Counted from the first letter of the stretch, positions 54,098-62,872 are shown. The stretch is 64,000 nucleotides of DNA from Paenibacillus_E sp040812395 (GCF_040812395.1 NZ_JBFNXH010000004.1:248001-312000); one strand, 5' to 3'. The notes: a model not told the origin generated them from the sequence alone. Made by a program: numbers and translations.

Positions 54098-54129
54098 GTC
54101 TAATTAGACACCATTTACTGTTTTGTCAA
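54098..54129 (-). promoter_or_regulatory. Promoter with palindrome over the -10 box (right duplicate)
   Basis: The same TTGACA, 17-base spacer and TAATTA within GTCTAATTAGAC (54098-54109) as in the left copy. Confidence 0.8.
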
Positions 54130-54177
54130 CAGTTTCCTTGCCGCAAGGTAATTAATTGTCTCGATAGCTTGACTGCT

Positions 54178-54645
54178 TCAATATTCCCCTTTAATGACGA
54201 AGAACGTACCTCGAATGGTCCCCGCAAGTTTGGACTTCTGTCTTGCGAATTTGAATTTCTTCTCTTCCAGCTCCTTGGGTACTTCCATCCCCTCAGATAG
54301 CTTAAACCCTACGGCCCGCTTCTTAGGATCATCCACCGTATACAGAACGTTGACCGCTAGACCGTCCTCATAAAAGACGAAGGCCCATTTGATATTTTCT
54401 ACTTGAAAACACGATGTTTCCAGCGGTTGGGCCGCAAACTCAATACCACGTTCTTCTTTCAAAACTCGATTCACATAATCAAGCGTCTCCTGGCTTTCGG
54501 CCGCTGGTACGATCTTAAATTCGTGCTTGTATTTGTTCATGAAGTAACGGGCTTCATTCGCACGCAAACCAGCTAGCGCTTCTGCTACCGGCGAAGATTC
54601 CAGACCAACCGCAGACACATTTTTAAAATCAACGATAATTGACAT
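54178..54645 (-). CDS. Conserved small protein of unknown function, paralogue of 43031-43492
   Basis: The 155-residue cytoplasmic protein matches the 43031 product over its whole length (VDFKNVSAVGLESSPVAEAL; EARYFMNKYKHEFKIVP; AGTIRGTFFVIKGEY). ATG 54645 is 9 bases after TAGGAGG. It follows a GyrI-like gene by 26 bases in one operon, so it may handle the same ligands. I cannot name a family. Confidence 0.78.
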   Translation of the reverse strand: MSIIVDFKNVSAVGLESSPVAEALAGLRANEARYFMNKYKHEFKIVPAAESQETLDYVNRVLKEERGIEFAAQPLETSCFQVENIKWAFVFYEDGLAVNVLYTVDDPKKRAVGFKLSEGMEVPKELEEKKFKFARQKSKLAGTIRGTFFVIKGEY

Positions 54646-54671
54646 TCCCTCATTCCTCCTACTGATCTCGT

Positions 54672-55151
54672 TTACTTCTTCACAACCGGAATCCACATTT
54701 CCCCATATACAAGGCTGTCTCGTTGCCCCATCTCAACCGTTGCATTGGGCCCTCCAACATAGGCGTAATTATCGGCTGCTGGCAAGACTTGACCAAAGGC
54801 AATGCCAGTAAGCATACTACTCAACTCATCAGCCGACTTCCCCTCGCCTTTAACGACGAGGTATTGTCCCTTAGGGAATTGGATCACTCTGTGTTCTTCC
54901 GGTACCGATGAATCTGTCATCACGCCAGCATAATACATCATCTTGTGATTTACCGCTTCGTTTACGGCAAAAATATAGTCGTTTGCAGCAATCGCCTTTA
55001 ACGTGCCAAGCCTTCCATCCTGCTCCACTGACCGCCAAAAGTTTTCCTTCTCCTTATTCATGCCTGCATAATCCGTGTAATCGCTCTTCAGTTCCGTTCC
55101 AATACCAAGAACGATAAAGCTTTCTTTTTCCTCAAAGGTATACGTTGCCAT
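54672..55151 (-). CDS. GyrI-like effector-binding protein
   Basis: The 159-residue protein has the GyrI/AraC effector-binding layout: FIVLGIGTELKSDY, MMYYAGVMTDSSVPEE, FPKGQYLVVKGEG and the ending VYGEMWIPVVKK. It is clearly different from the duplicated pair. AAGGAGCTGG precedes ATG 55151. A truncated copy of its 5' end and promoter stands at 55365-55544, next to a WYL-type regulator gene. Confidence 0.85.
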   Translation of the reverse strand: MATYTFEEKESFIVLGIGTELKSDYTDYAGMNKEKENFWRSVEQDGRLGTLKAIAANDYIFAVNEAVNHKMMYYAGVMTDSSVPEEHRVIQFPKGQYLVVKGEGKSADELSSMLTGIAFGQVLPAADNYAYVGGPNATVEMGQRDSLVYGEMWIPVVKK

Positions 55152-55364
55152 GATTCCAGCTCCTTTTTTGAATGAATCAATTAATTTGTTTATTCACTTG
55201 ATAGGTTTATCATAACCTTGAATCATGTCAAAATATGATACTGTTTAGAGTTCAACCAATTGTTCTCTCCCACAGCACCTACCCACCTAATATTAGTGTC
55301 TTTGGTAGAAAGAGTCTATCGGATTCGCGAATGGGCTGGCGTTAATTTCACTTCCACTAGAGTC

Positions 55365-55448
55365 TTAGTCCGTGTACTCGCTCTTCAGTTCAATTCCAAT
55401 ACCTACAACGATAAAGCAGTCTTTCTCCTCAAGGGTATGTGCTGCCAT
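55365..55448 (-). pseudogene. Truncated copy of the GyrI-like gene 5' end
   Basis: A strong AAAGGAGGATG and ATG 55448 open 27 codons, MAAHTLEEKDCFIVVGIGIE and on, matching the start of the protein at 55151, then TAA. Bases 55378-55544 mirror 55081-55250, promoter included. It is a duplicated gene stub retaining its control region. Confidence 0.75.
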
Positions 55449-55544
55449 CATCCTCCTTTTTTTGATTGGATTAAATCATTTGTTTTTTTACTTGATAGGT
55501 TTATAATAACGATAAATCATGTCAAAATATGATACTGTTTAGAG
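55449..55544. promoter_or_regulatory. Duplicated control region shared by the gene stub and the WYL regulator
   Basis: TACTTGATAGGTTTAT and ATCATGTCAAAATATGATAC (about 55490-55537) recur before the 54672 gene at 55196-55241. The latter word has ATCAT/ATGAT arms. A shared operator for a WYL-type autoregulator is plausible. Confidence 0.55.
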
Positions 55545-55550
55545 GGCCCG

Positions 55551-56519
55551 ATGAAAAAAGTAGAACGGATTAACATCATTATGCGGTACATCAACAACCG
55601 CGCCCATTTTACCATTTCGGAAATCATGCATGAGTTTAACATCTCCCGTTCGACTGCGATTCGAGACATCAGGGAAATTGAAGCGATGGGAATGCCGCTA
55701 GTCGCCGAAGTCGGGAGGGACGGGGGCTACTTTGTGATGAACAACTCCTTCCTGCCCACTGTCCGCTTTACCGATAATGAGATTAAAGCTCTTTTTATCG
55801 CCTTCATGGCCACACGCAATCTGCAACTCCCTTATCTCAAGAGCCGCCACTCTTTAGCGGAAAAATTGCTCGGCCTCATCTCTCAAAACCAGCAAGATGA
55901 TCTTGTTCTGTTAAATCAAATCTTGCTCTTCGAAGGTACCAACCCCCACAATCCTGACCTGCTTGATCTATCAGATCTGCCCCATCCTATGTTAGAACAA
56001 CTCATCCAGATCCTTCTTGAAGACTGCTACTTAGTGGTTTCCGTCGAAGAAGGAAGAGAAATCAAGTCTTATCCCATCTATCTCATGCGCCTATATCGTG
56101 AGAAAAGCTCTTGGCAAATTGAAGGCTTCGACCTAAAGGAGGAGAAGAGGCGGATTATTCCTGTCGACAATCTCACCGCTGTCAAACCATACCCCGAGAA
56201 AAAAAGAATAAGCAAGAAGAAGATTGTAGAACAACTAAGCAAGCAGGAAGAAGCAATCAACCTAGTCCTCGAACTTGGTCCCAAGGCGATTGCCCAGTTC
56301 AAAAAGTACCATCCTTTAAAAATTACAATTTCATATACGAATCCTTATCAAACTACAGCTATTTTAAAGACCTTCATCAATGTTCATCATCCGGATGAAT
56401 TGACCGAAATCACAAATTGGCTTCTTTTCCTAGGTGGAGATATCAAGGTCAGGGAAATACCGAAGGAAGTTTTAGAGGGATTTCAGGAGAGAGTGGATGT
56501 GTTGGGAAGAAGTAATTGA
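55551..56519 (+). CDS. YafY/WYL-type transcriptional regulator
   Basis: The 322-residue protein has an N-terminal HTH_11-type winged helix (residues about 5-60; RAHFTISEIMHEFNISRSTAIRDIREIEAMGMPLVAEVGRDGGYFV) and a central and C-terminal region arranged like a WYL ligand domain with WCX-like end. It is divergent from the GyrI-like operon and its stub, sharing their promoter motif, so it is the likely regulator of that operon. Confidence 0.88.
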   Translation: MKKVERINIIMRYINNRAHFTISEIMHEFNISRSTAIRDIREIEAMGMPLVAEVGRDGGYFVMNNSFLPTVRFTDNEIKALFIAFMATRNLQLPYLKSRHSLAEKLLGLISQNQQDDLVLLNQILLFEGTNPHNPDLLDLSDLPHPMLEQLIQILLEDCYLVVSVEEGREIKSYPIYLMRLYREKSSWQIEGFDLKEEKRRIIPVDNLTAVKPYPEKKRISKKKIVEQLSKQEEAINLVLELGPKAIAQFKKYHPLKITISYTNPYQTTAILKTFINVHHPDELTEITNWLLFLGGDIKVREIPKEVLEGFQERVDVLGRSN

Positions 56520-57000
56520 CCCTAGCGCGCCTCCCGGCGCGCGGTGTCTACCGACTGTAAAGCTCATTGAAGATACAGCGATCGCATAGTTTCGATTTTC
56601 AAAGATGACATTTCCGCCCTCCACGAGGTTAAGGACGATTATTTTCGCCCTACTTATGATACGGTTCAGCTTAACGGGTCTATCGGCGAAAACAAATGGC
56701 GGCCCTGTGGCCGCCAAGCTTCAACTTCGCTAATGATCGCCGTGACTTTATCGGCTACCGCTTTCCCCCACGTTTTAAGCTTCTGCGCAATCACACCCAC
56801 GCCAATAAACCACTTTAAAATTCTCTACTTTAGAGGGCTTGGTCATGTCAGCCTTTTTACAGGGGGAGGCGAAACAGATGGTGGCCCTGTGTGGCAGAAT
56901 GCTTGTTGGAGTGGCTGAATTAAAATCGGACAGCGACTCGCTGCCGCCGAAGAAGAAAATACCAAGCGTTGCTCGACAAACGGCGCAACAAGGAATGCCC
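56520..57000. other. Gap with a repeat but no supported gene
   Basis: This stretch holds a GCGCGC-rich hairpin near 56525-56542 and the third hairpin element. Other frames are short and without ribosome binding sites. Confidence 0.4.
56641..56716. repeat. Dispersed hairpin element, copy 3 of 3
   Basis: TTTTCGCCCTACTTATGATA and CGGTTCAGCTTAAC lead to a TTTTCGCC/GGCGAAAA outer pairing, then GGCGGCC with GGCCGCC (56698-56715). Same plan as copies at 42884 and 52865. Confidence 0.8.
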
Positions 57001-59571
57001 TTACACCTCTAACGCAAAAGAAACGGCCTGCTCTCTCGTCATTCCTCTTCCAATCGCAATGGCCTCGTTAAACGGCGCATCGCCGCATTCTAGCCTGCAG
57101 GTTCGTTTCGCCTGCTCGTAAATCCATTGAAACTGGGGCTGGGCCGCGGAGCCAAGATTGGCTCGTAATTTCTCGGAGACTCCGATCAGCGTAGCGGCCG
57201 CCCGGTATTCTCCCAGCCCGCACAACGCGCTTGCAAGCCCCTCGACTCCTCGCGCGAGGAACCACGTTCCTGGATACGTTTGGCAGATGGCGATGCCTCT
57301 CTTGAAAAGTGCCAACGCTTCTCTGGGTTTCTGCCGGTTTAACGCAATATATCCCAAGGCCCGAAAAGGTCCCGACAACTCCAAGTCGTCTTTTGCTTTC
57401 TCGAATAGCGTGGCACTTTCGACGAGCAAGGGTTCCGCCCGTTCCCACTGCTGCTGCGCCACCAGGATGTTACTCAGAGAACCTAAGGATGACGCAAGGC
57501 TCCAATCGTCACCTGAATTCCTGGCATGAAGCACGCTCTCTTCCGCGAGCCGGATCGCCTCGTCCGCTAAGCCCGAATGCGATGCCATCTGAGTCAGCAT
57601 GCGAAGCTGAGATGCCAGGAGCGCCGGATGTGCGAGCTTCCGAGCTTCATCCGCGCTTTGTCTGGCCAAGTCTTTGGCTGCATCGACTTCTCCCATGACC
57701 CACAGCAACACGCTCAGACCATGCTTCGCCTTGACCGCGTGTTCTTGAACGGAAGTTTGACAGTGCGTCGCCAGAGCCGCACGCAGCTGCGCGGATCCTT
57801 CCTGCAAAGTCCCTTCATGCAGCCAGTAATAATAGAGGCAGGACGTCATTCGTATTGCAGCTCCCGCCTCCCGCGGATGATCGCAGGCTAGTTTCAGCGC
57901 GGAGCGAATGTTGGCGTATTCCCGCCGAATCGCCACGAATGCGGCATCCCGGTCTCGACTACGGAATCCCCGTTCCGCTCTCTCGACGAACCGACAGTAG
58001 TGCTCGACGAAGCGGCTGTTCAGCCGTTCGCGTTCCTCGTCCGTGCAGTGCCTCTCCCATTGTTCGCTTCCAAATTGTTTAATCGTCTCGAGCATCGCAT
58101 ATCTGCGCCTAGGTCCGCTACTAACCAAATCAACAGATAGAAACGATTTATTGAATAGGCTCGCAATCAAGCTTAAGGCTTCCTGACGATCGAACCGTCC
58201 GAGTGAGGGGTCCGATTCTTCATCCGCGCATATCTGTTCGACCGCGTCTAGCTCGAATCCTCCGGTAAAAGCACTCAGCTTCCGCAGCAGCAACCGCTCT
58301 TGCTCTGTCAGCAGGGCGAAGCTCCATTCCAGGGTGGCTCGAAGCGATTGATGACGGGGGGCAGCCGTTCGCTTCCCAGCTGTAAGGACGGCAAACAAAT
58401 CGGACAGCCGTTCGTCGATTTGTTCGATGCTAAGCACGTCCGTCCGGGCGGCAGCCAGCTCGATAGACAGCGGGATGCCCTCCAGACGTTCGCAGATTCG
58501 CCCGAGCATCTTGACGTCCGCTTCCGTAACGCGGAAGGTGGGAGATAGGGCGGTCGCGCGCTCGATGAACAGCTGAACGGACTCGCAGGATAGAATGGCG
58601 TCATCCACTGCATGATCCCGCAGCTCATTTTCCGTGGGGAACGTAAGCGGCGGAATCCTCCATACGCGCTCCATGCCGATGTTCAACGGCTCCTGGCTGG
58701 TGGCCAAAATGGCGACCTTAGGGGATTCCGACAACAACCGCTCGATGAGAGCAGAGTAATAATCGATCAAGTGCTCGCAGTTGTCGAACACGAGAAGCAT
58801 GCATTTGTTCCGGATATGGTCGAGCAAGGACTCGATAAGCAGCCTTTCCTTCTGTTCCTTGACGCCCAATACCGACGTGATGACTCTCAGCGCCGAGAGC
58901 GTATCCATCGCCGAAGCGAGCTCGAACAGCCACACGCCGTCAGGATAAGAAAGGCAGGCGTCCGATGCGACCTTATACGCCAGGCGCGTCTTGCCACTTC
59001 CCCCGGCACCCGCGAGCGTGACGAGGGGGGAATCGGCAAGATGTTGCCGAATCTCCCCGACCTGTTCGAGGCGGCCGATAAATGAGGACATTCTGCTTGG
59101 TAGATTCGTTGCTCCATATGGTGCGGTAGCACTTCGCGGCGATTCATCGGTCCTGTGTGCCGGCGAACCTGCCGATCGGATTCCGGAGTCAACATCAGCC
59201 TCTCTACCCGCAGAAGCAGCAGCGAGAATCGCCTCGAACCATGGTTCGTCAAAAAGGGGATACATCCGGTTGTTTCCTGACCTGTCGTCATGGAATCGAC
59301 GGACCGTCTCCCAAAGCAACTGAGCCTCCGCGCGCTCGGAACCGCGAAGAAACTTTTGTTCAACGACAAAAAGTTGAATCAGCAATTGCAGATTATGAGC
59401 GCTCGGCAGCCGTTCGCCATTTTCCCACTGCTGAATCGTCCTTGTCTCCACCCCGATCCGCTTGGACAGATCGATCTGCCGCAGCTTCGCCCTTCCGGCC
59501 GGGCCCGGTCTCTGCCGCAGTTTGCGAATCATCTCTTCCGGCCATATCCGTTCCGTTTGATTACCAGCCAT
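57001..59571 (-). CDS. STAND-type ATPase regulator: helix-turn-helix, NB-ARC-like ATPase, TPR
   Basis: The 856-residue protein has an XRE-like helix-turn-helix at about residues 30-70 (IDLSKRIGVETRTIQQWENG), a nucleotide-binding domain with Walker A GAGGSGKT (near 190) and Walker B LLVFDNCEH, an ATPase lid region with LEGIPLSIELAAAR, and a C-terminal TPR-like helical array. This is the COG3903-type signal transduction ATPase found in many regulators. GGGAGGAG precedes ATG 59571. Its partner may have been the tautomerase remnant divergent from it. Some STAND proteins act in phage defence, but nothing here shows an effector domain. Confidence 0.9.
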   Translation of the reverse strand: MAGNQTERIWPEEMIRKLRQRPGPAGRAKLRQIDLSKRIGVETRTIQQWENGERLPSAHNLQLLIQLFVVEQKFLRGSERAEAQLLWETVRRFHDDRSGNNRMYPLFDEPWFEAILAAASAGREADVDSGIRSAGSPAHRTDESPRSATAPYGATNLPSRMSSFIGRLEQVGEIRQHLADSPLVTLAGAGGSGKTRLAYKVASDACLSYPDGVWLFELASAMDTLSALRVITSVLGVKEQKERLLIESLLDHIRNKCMLLVFDNCEHLIDYYSALIERLLSESPKVAILATSQEPLNIGMERVWRIPPLTFPTENELRDHAVDDAILSCESVQLFIERATALSPTFRVTEADVKMLGRICERLEGIPLSIELAAARTDVLSIEQIDERLSDLFAVLTAGKRTAAPRHQSLRATLEWSFALLTEQERLLLRKLSAFTGGFELDAVEQICADEESDPSLGRFDRQEALSLIASLFNKSFLSVDLVSSGPRRRYAMLETIKQFGSEQWERHCTDEERERLNSRFVEHYCRFVERAERGFRSRDRDAAFVAIRREYANIRSALKLACDHPREAGAAIRMTSCLYYYWLHEGTLQEGSAQLRAALATHCQTSVQEHAVKAKHGLSVLLWVMGEVDAAKDLARQSADEARKLAHPALLASQLRMLTQMASHSGLADEAIRLAEESVLHARNSGDDWSLASSLGSLSNILVAQQQWERAEPLLVESATLFEKAKDDLELSGPFRALGYIALNRQKPREALALFKRGIAICQTYPGTWFLARGVEGLASALCGLGEYRAAATLIGVSEKLRANLGSAAQPQFQWIYEQAKRTCRLECGDAPFNEAIAIGRGMTREQAVSFALEV

Positions 59572-59737
59572 TTATTCTCCTCCCGATAACACGAACTTAC
59601 ACGAACTCTTCGTACGAACTCGCCTGCATTCTTAGCATAGACGTCATCGTGCTAAGATTCAATAGATTCAATCATACCGAACACGCCGAGTAAGCGTGAG
59701 GAAAAGACTAAGGGAAAACGAGAAGGAGGAATGCGGC

Positions 59738-59815
59738 ATGCCATTCGTACGCATCGCATTGATGAAGGGCAAATCGGCGGAGTATCAAAAGAATGTTCCC
59801 ACGCTATTTGGTTGA
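59738..59815 (+). pseudogene. N-terminal stub of a 4-oxalocrotonate tautomerase-like gene
   Basis: After AGAAGGAGG, ATG 59738 encodes MPFVRIALMKGKSAEYQKNV and then stops at 59813-59815. Pro-1 and the following pattern match the start of tautomerase superfamily proteins. The frame then collides with the nadB start at 59793, so a deletion or rearrangement joined the two genes. Confidence 0.75.
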
Positions 59816-61418
59816 TTTCGATGTGCAGAAGCTCCCTCGCGTCCGGACGGATGTGATCGTCATTGGGGCGGGGATTGCCGGATTGTTTACTGCGATTAAA
59901 GCGAGCGAGACGAAGTCGGTGGTAATGATTACGAAAAAATCGCTGCTCGATAGCAATACCCGATACTCCCAAGGCGGCATCGCGGCGGTCATCTCCGATG
60001 AAGACTCGCCGGAGTTTCATAGGCAAGACACCTTGGTTGCCGGAGCGGGTTTGTGTGACGAAGCAGCGGTTAGCGTGCTTGTGCACGAAGGGCCGGACGG
60101 CGTCCGCGACCTGATTCGAATGGGGACCGTATTTGACGAGGAGAACGGCGAATTGGCCTTGACGAAAGAAGGGGCCCATAGCCATCGACGTATCCTGCAT
60201 GCCCATGGGGACGCGACGGGGGCGGAGATCGTACGCTCGCTGTCGGAACGGACGAAGCTAGACCCGAACATCGAGCTGTGGGATGACCATTATGTGATCG
60301 ATCTGTTGACCGAGAATGGCGAATGCCGCGGTGCGCTTGTGCAGAAGCCGGATGGGACAAGAGTTGTGGTGGAGGCGGACGCCACGATTCTCTGCTCCGG
60401 AGGGGCAGGACAACTGTTCCGCTATACGACGAATCCGGACATTGCTACGGGCGACGGCATCGCGATCGCCCTTAGAGCCGGTGCGGAAATTCGTGATGTC
60501 GAATTAGTCCAGTTCCATCCGACCGCCTTGTGCTATCCGGGTGCGCCGCGGTTTTTGATTTCCGAGGCGGTGCGCGGCGAGGGTGCGCTCCTGCGCAACA
60601 TGAAGGGTGAGCGCTTCATGGCCCGATATCACGAGCAGCTTGAACTGGCTCCGCGCGATGTTGTAGCGAGAGCTATTCTCGATGAGATGGAAGCAACGAA
60701 GTCGACGTTTGTCTACATTGATATTACGCATGAATCGGAAGAATTCGTCAAGCGCCGCTTTCCAACCATCTACGACTTCTGTCTGCAATTTGGGCTCGAT
60801 CTGTCCACGGACTGGATCCCGGTTGCACCGGCGGCACACTACATGATGGGCGGCGTCAAGACGGACCTGTATGGGGAGACAACGGTGAAACGGTTGTTTG
60901 CCTGCGGCGAAGTGTCGTCGACTGGCGTGCACGGGGGGAATCGGCTGGGCAGCAATTCGCTGTCGGAGGCGATTGTGTTCGGGCGCCGCATTATCGAGCG
61001 AATCGCAGCGCTGCCGCCGCTTGGCCAGGGGGTGCAGCAGCTCTGCGTGGCGACGCACCGGCAAGAACCGCCGCGGCAGTCGATTGTGGAAAAGCGGCTT
61101 AAGCTGCAGAAAATCATGCTGCGCGAAGCCGGTATAAGGCGCGATGCGAAGGGGCTCCAACGCGGATTGAACGAGCTGAAGCGGCAAGTCGCATTCTTTG
61201 ACGGGGCATTAACGAAGCAGGAAGAATATGAATTTGCCAATTTGCTTACGTGCGCGTTGCTTACTACGAAAGCCGCTCTGCGACGCGAAGAGAGCCGCGG
61301 CGGACATTATCGGGTCGATTACCCGAAGCGTGACGACGACCGCTGGATACGTCATATCGTCTTTCGGTTAACGCCCGAAGGACAGTTGGAGGAGAGCATT
61401 CAAGAGGCTGGGAGCTAA
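59793..61418 (+). CDS. nadB: L-aspartate oxidase
   Basis: The 541-residue flavoenzyme oxidises L-aspartate to iminoaspartate for NAD synthesis. It has the FAD motif VIGAGIAGLFTAIKA, NTRYSQGGIAAV, HAHGDATGAEIVRSL, QFHPTALCYPG, ISEAVRGEGALL and late APAAHYMMGGVKTD and GNRLGSNSLSEAIVFGRR. The C-terminal helical domain is complete. MFPRYLVDFD is the usual start in Paenibacillus-like proteins. nadA and nadC, normally adjacent, are not present. Its ATG lies inside the tautomerase stub, so it may now rely on that gene's promoter. Confidence 0.93.
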   Translation: MFPRYLVDFDVQKLPRVRTDVIVIGAGIAGLFTAIKASETKSVVMITKKSLLDSNTRYSQGGIAAVISDEDSPEFHRQDTLVAGAGLCDEAAVSVLVHEGPDGVRDLIRMGTVFDEENGELALTKEGAHSHRRILHAHGDATGAEIVRSLSERTKLDPNIELWDDHYVIDLLTENGECRGALVQKPDGTRVVVEADATILCSGGAGQLFRYTTNPDIATGDGIAIALRAGAEIRDVELVQFHPTALCYPGAPRFLISEAVRGEGALLRNMKGERFMARYHEQLELAPRDVVARAILDEMEATKSTFVYIDITHESEEFVKRRFPTIYDFCLQFGLDLSTDWIPVAPAAHYMMGGVKTDLYGETTVKRLFACGEVSSTGVHGGNRLGSNSLSEAIVFGRRIIERIAALPPLGQGVQQLCVATHRQEPPRQSIVEKRLKLQKIMLREAGIRRDAKGLQRGLNELKRQVAFFDGALTKQEEYEFANLLTCALLTTKAALRREESRGGHYRVDYPKRDDDRWIRHIVFRLTPEGQLEESIQEAGS

Positions 61419-61624
61419 TGACTACCAACCGCCTCACGCCTGAGCAGCAAGCGGCCCGGCACGCGATGGCTGCGATGGCTGTCAATAACGTCCATGTGTC
61501 ATTCGGCCAAGGACAGCACGGCGGCTGGGGCATGGAGATGGCGGGGCGCACCTACCGCGGCGACTACGCCCCGATCGGCCAATTCGGCTGGGATGGCGGG
61601 GCGGGGCAAAAAGGTGGAGAGTAG
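61418..61624 (+). CDS. Small hypothetical protein coupled to nadB
   Basis: ATG 61418 overlaps the nadB stop (TAATG), an arrangement for coupled translation, with GGGAG just upstream. The 68-residue product is Gly/Gln/Ala-rich (FGQGQHGGWGMEMAGRTY) with no recognised domain. It may be real or chance. Confidence 0.45.
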   Translation: MTTNRLTPEQQAARHAMAAMAVNNVHVSFGQGQHGGWGMEMAGRTYRGDYAPIGQFGWDGGAGQKGGE

Positions 61625-61736
61625 GGGCAATAACGGCGCTGGTCCGCAACTGACGAAGTAATGCCATATGTTCTAAAATAGCGTACCTCATGTCCATAAC
61701 CCACTTCGGAAACGCCAAGCGCCATGAGCAGTATAT

Positions 61737-62306
61737 TTAGCGCCTGCCAAGCACTATTTCGTCGATATGCTGCTTCACCTCGAGCCAATTCGCCGCGCGG
61801 CGCACATGTGCGCCGGTCACGGTGCGGTTGTAGGGCTGGTCGTATAGGATAACGGGCATGCCGGCCGCGGTGAATTGCTCGGCGTAATGCGGGCCGTCGT
61901 CGATGAGCACATCGACCTCCGAATCGACGCAGTGACGGAGCTTGTCTGCGGTAAGCGCGATCGCGTGGTAATCGACGCCGTGATGGCGGAGCCATCGGAC
62001 GGTAACCTCGCGGAACAACGGCGGCCGGGCCGTAATGATAGACAACCGGTGCCGCGCGAACAGCTCCCGCAGCACCTCCACGGCCATCGGCAAAGGCAGG
62101 GAATTCCAGTGAATGTCGTGCCCGTGCGCCTCGTAGATCGCATTTCGTTCTGCCTCGTCCCACCCGTACAACCGGTACAAATAAAAGTCGTTCACGTCCT
62201 CCGGCGTAAACGCCAAGCCCGACGCCTTGTTGTAGTAATGCAGATGCGCCGAGGTGGCGTCCAGTATTGTATTATCCAGATCGATGCCAATATGCAGCGG
62301 AATCAT
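61737..62306 (-). CDS. 5' nucleotidase of the NT5C type (HAD superfamily)
   Basis: The 189-residue enzyme matches the 5'(3')-deoxyribonucleotidase family (YqfW-like): motif I IGIDLDNTILDAT, then NDFYLYRLYGWDEAERNAIYEAHG, motif II SIITARPPLF, VDVLIDDGPHYAEQF as motif IV and a final PVILYDQPYNRTV. It should dephosphorylate small phosphorylated substrates such as nucleotides. ATG 62306 is poorly spaced from GAGGAG (touching it), so the start is tentative; the longer frame has no support. Confidence 0.85.
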   Translation of the reverse strand: MIPLHIGIDLDNTILDATSAHLHYYNKASGLAFTPEDVNDFYLYRLYGWDEAERNAIYEAHGHDIHWNSLPLPMAVEVLRELFARHRLSIITARPPLFREVTVRWLRHHGVDYHAIALTADKLRHCVDSEVDVLIDDGPHYAEQFTAAGMPVILYDQPYNRTVTGAHVRRAANWLEVKQHIDEIVLGRR

Positions 62307-62872
62307 CTCCTCACCAAATCGTGAATCGATTATACGTCCGGGCGGGTAGACTGGCAAGTGCCGCAGGCAAGAAAGGAAGCTGGTGAACGAGCCGGGGAGA
62401 GCTGCGAAAGTCAACTCAATGCCTTTCCTGGCCAAGTTTCATCCGCAATGCTGGGTAGCGGCGATCAAGAATAGCGAAAGGTAGCCCTTGGTTCTTTCAT
62501 GGGGCTGCTTGTGGTAAATGCTTATATAAATCTGGTCGTCAAGTATGAGCTCCCCTATTTGGTCGGGAAGTTGTGCACGTTACCGCCGGCACTCCCGGCG
62601 GCCAGACTCCTCCTTTGCGCTTTTTTCTTAAATCGTTTTAGCGGTTCCACATTCCAGTATAATGAAGGATGGACCGTTCGTATTGTAAATATCGGACTGG
62701 TTTAGAACGAGCCGAAGCTGTAGAATCATGGGCTTAACGAAACGAACAAGGAGAGCGGTTTCGAGGTCGGTAGTCCATCTATTAGTAGGTAATAATCGAC
62801 ATCGCTTGCAGGGATAATCAAATTGATCCCGCGACCGTTACACTTGCGAATTTGACCGAGGAGGCGAGAACT
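62307..62872. other. Gap without a supported gene
   Basis: It includes a GC-rich hairpin CCGCCGG/CCGGCGG near 62582-62602. Short frames here (for example 62499-62705) have no ribosome binding site or recognised homology. Confidence 0.4.

Larger units (their letters stand above)
53028..54134. repeat. 1,107-bp direct duplication, right copy
   Basis: This copy matches 49271-50377. Recombination between the copies would delete or amplify the 2.65-kb stretch between them with the MFS exporter and tetR. Confidence 0.95.

Noticed and set aside
57001..59571. STAND ATPase as an anti-phage defence protein
   Set aside because: It has an N-terminal helix-turn-helix and TPR repeats typical of COG3903 regulators, no nuclease, protease or membrane effector domain, and no defence genes beside it.
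62499..62705. 68-codon plus-strand frame
   Set aside because: There is no ribosome binding site, the composition is poor and it includes a GC hairpin; nothing supports translation.
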